A DNA stretch of 64,000 nt, from positions 154,052,575-154,116,574 of the forward strand of contig NC_134455.1 in the NCBI RefSeq assembly GCF_047948215.1, given 5' to 3'. The stretch comes from Lycorma delicatula. Taxonomy: Eukaryota > Arthropoda > Insecta > Hemiptera > Fulgoridae. The notes beneath the pieces are model-generated. The model was not told the origin of the DNA. It saw only the letters and a list, made by a program, of their open reading frames with translations, and searched no databases. Every line of letters begins with the position of its first letter. The first letter of the stretch is position 1. Positions 62,247 to 64,000 of the stretch are shown here, piece by piece. Position numbers and translations under genes: made by a program.

Positions 62247-63788
62247 TCTCTATGACGTTCCTTACCTTGCCTACAAGTAGGACTCCCGAATCCATGCCCA
62301 TCCTGCCCACATTTGACGCATTTGGATGCCTCACGGCAGTTACGACTAAAATGCCCAGCCATCCCGCAATTATAACAGGAGTTCCTCCTATCAGGTCCCC
62401 TGCAACTTCCAGCAAGGTGCCCTGGTTCCCAACACCTAAAACAACGAGGGACATCTTCCCTAAGGACGACCTTACAAGATAGCCATCCTATATTAATCCT
62501 GTCCTTAGCTACCAGGGTGTCCGCAGCTTTCTTTGGCAGTATGACAGTAGCGTTTTGTGTCCGTCCATAGGCCGGTCTAACAGAGGAGATACGAATATCG
62601 TGTCTCTCCTCATCCGGAAGTGCCTCGAACCGCCCTCAGTATGTCTGCCTCCTTAGTTTGCTCATCCATTCCTCTGATATGAACTACTACAGGCCTAGCT
62701 GATCTACCTCCAGTAGTGATCTGTGCACCTTCTACATTCTGCTGCACCTTGTCAACAACAGCCTTGGCATTCCCAGCACCATCTCGAAGGCGAAGTTCAA
62801 GTGCCTCGCCTCTGCCTTTCCTAGCTGCAATAACCACACCAGATGCTGTCTCTCCAGTTCCTGCCTTTACTTCGCGCAGGAGTTGGGCATAACTTAGCCC
62901 TTCCTTCTTAATAACTACTGTTTTTATAGGTTCTGTCGACTTGGACCTGCTTCTAGGTGTCTTTTCTTCTATCAATTGGTAGAGGACTCGGTTGACCCCG
63001 TCCCTCCTTGAATTGTATTCTAGTATACGCCTAAGCTTGTGTGAAGTTCTGCCAAGAACAACACCTACAGGCAGGGTAGACTGTGCTACGCTCTCAATCC
63101 TCGTAATTCCTTCTACTAGATGGCTATTAACAGCTGATTCTTCTAATTTTGTGTCTATGAATAACACATAAGTACCTACCGACACTTGTTCGGCAGCAGA
63201 GGCCCCCAATACCACCTCCGCCATCGGTGCATCATGAAGTACACTACCCGGTACTACCGATCCCTCGTTGAGCATTCTGCACACTCACGGGGCAAAATCG
63301 CAGACTTTTCTAGCAAATGCACCCTTCTTATTACCGTTTAAATCCAGGACCATTATAACCTCACTGCCTTTATCCAATTCGGGAGTACCCATCTTGGTCT
63401 CCACATGTTGAAAAAATTCCTCTGGCCATTTCTGCGAGATTAGCTCGGGGATACTATCCCGCTCCACACCTTGCTCCAATTTCTGTTTCATTTCCGTATT
63501 TGTCACTATAGCCCTAACTGGTTTATCCGTCTGCATTTCCTTGTCCACCGTAATGGGTGGAGCCAGATCCTCAACCAAAAAGGTAACCGCTGCCACCTTA
63601 GCCATGAGTTGGCTAGCTGTTTCTCGGATCTCTCGCTTAACATTTGTACTCTCCTGTACTAGTCGCCATAGAGTATCCGCAATCATATTAAGGTCTATAA
63701 CATCTTGGTGTGAGTACGGGTGCTGTGTTGACCCTTCCGTATCCGACCCTGAGGGCGTAATGCACCGCTGTCTTTTTCTAATAGGCAT
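62243..63788 (-). pseudogene. R1-like ORF1 (gag) with three zinc knuckles, two lesions
   Basis: RNA-binding structural protein of the retrotransposon particle. It starts at the ATG at 63788 (MPIRKRQRCITPSG, basic), with a helical N-terminal half, then an in-frame TGA at 63285-63287 (likely from CGA). The second part contains a Lys/Arg-rich stretch (RSRSKSTEPIKTVVIKK) and VVVHIRGMDEQTKEADILRA, the usual fold before the knuckles. A frameshift near 62610 moves to the frame carrying CFRCWEPGHLAGSC, CYNCGMAGHFSRNC and CVKCGQDGHGFGSPTC, three consecutive CCHC-type knuckles. It ends at the TGA at 62243-62245. About 515 codons in all. Confidence 0.9.
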
Positions 63789-64000
63789 TCCGCAGATTAC
63801 CTAATTAAACCTGATAATCAAACACCAGTAATATAACTAATACAATATAACAATAATCTCATTATATAAAGTCAATCAATAACAACAATAAGTATTAAAT
63901 ACAATACTACAGTACAACAGCACTATGATATTATAACGATTAATAATAATCAGTATTAGCCCATAATAAAATATAAGCAATAATAGAAAAACACAATGAA

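Larger units (their letters stand above)
58947..64000 (-). mobile_element. R1-clade-like non-LTR retrotransposon, near full length
   Basis: Best preserved LINE in the window, on -. Order: 5' leader (63789 to beyond the window), gag-type ORF1, ORF2 with endonuclease and RT, 3' untranslated region (59372-58965) and a poly(A) of 18 (T run at 58947-58964). ORF1 and ORF2 overlap as ATGA at 62243-62246. GC content is well above the flanks. Protein motifs are those of the R1 clade, but there is no rDNA next to it, so this family is not at the classical R1 target here; the flank visible at 58905-58946 does not resemble 28S rDNA. At least one stop and a frameshift in ORF1, and two frameshifts and one stop in ORF2, make it inactive. 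Confidence 0.9.

Noticed and set aside
1..64000. CRISPR array, operon structure or bacterial insertion sequences
   Set aside because: No regularly spaced repeats; all coding signal is of eukaryotic transposable elements.

Overview
This window looks like AT-rich, repeat-dominated intergenic or intronic DNA from a large insect genome. I cannot name the species; a hemipteran is a reasonable guess from the repeat types, but nothing here proves it. I found no convincing host protein-coding gene, rRNA, functional tRNA or CRISPR array. Nearly all real coding signal belongs to transposable elements, and every copy is broken by stops, frameshifts or truncation.

Layout. 0.76-3.06 kb: a Tc1/mariner-type transposon of the DD41D kind with inverted repeats over 400 bp, split by a tRNA-derived SINE. 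5.5-9.14 kb: a decayed R1-like non-LTR retrotransposon on +, with gag zinc knuckles, endonuclease, reverse transcriptase (RT) and a GC-rich 3' end. 13.94-14.24 kb: a second SINE copy with an 11-bp target duplication. 16.5-18.0 kb: an R1-like RT fragment whose YADD-type box reads FAVD, abutting an internal piece of an RTE-like endonuclease. 25.25-27.4 kb: two R1-like 3' fragments head to tail, separated by a 15-A tail. 30.07-30.66 kb: a non-autonomous Helitron with 3' hairpin and CTAG end. 32.4-34.1 kb: a Jockey-like element whose gag is split by a third SINE copy with a 15-bp target duplication. 34.25-36.23 kb: a second DD41D-type transposon with inverted repeats of about 240 bp and TA target sites. 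39.07-42.37 kb: a full-length RTE-like LINE on - with a 10-bp target duplication. 48.8-49.2 kb: an R1-like C-terminal fragment on -. 51.36-53.32 kb: a broken coding block that I cannot assign to a family. 55.28-55.59 kb: a solo end of the first DD41D family. 57.66-58.18 kb: the 3' end of a Jockey/I-like LINE. 58.95-64.0 kb: the best preserved R1-like element (-), with gag, ATGA overlap, endonuclease-RT and poly(A), its 5' end running off the window.

The elements are related by family and by nesting. R1-like LINEs appear at least six times at different ages. One SINE family has inserted into both a DNA transposon and a Jockey element. The same RTE family appears once full-length and once as a fragment. 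The block at 51.4-53.3 kb is the part of the window that known insect element types explain least, and is the main candidate for something undescribed, possibly an endogenous viral or mobile replication gene.
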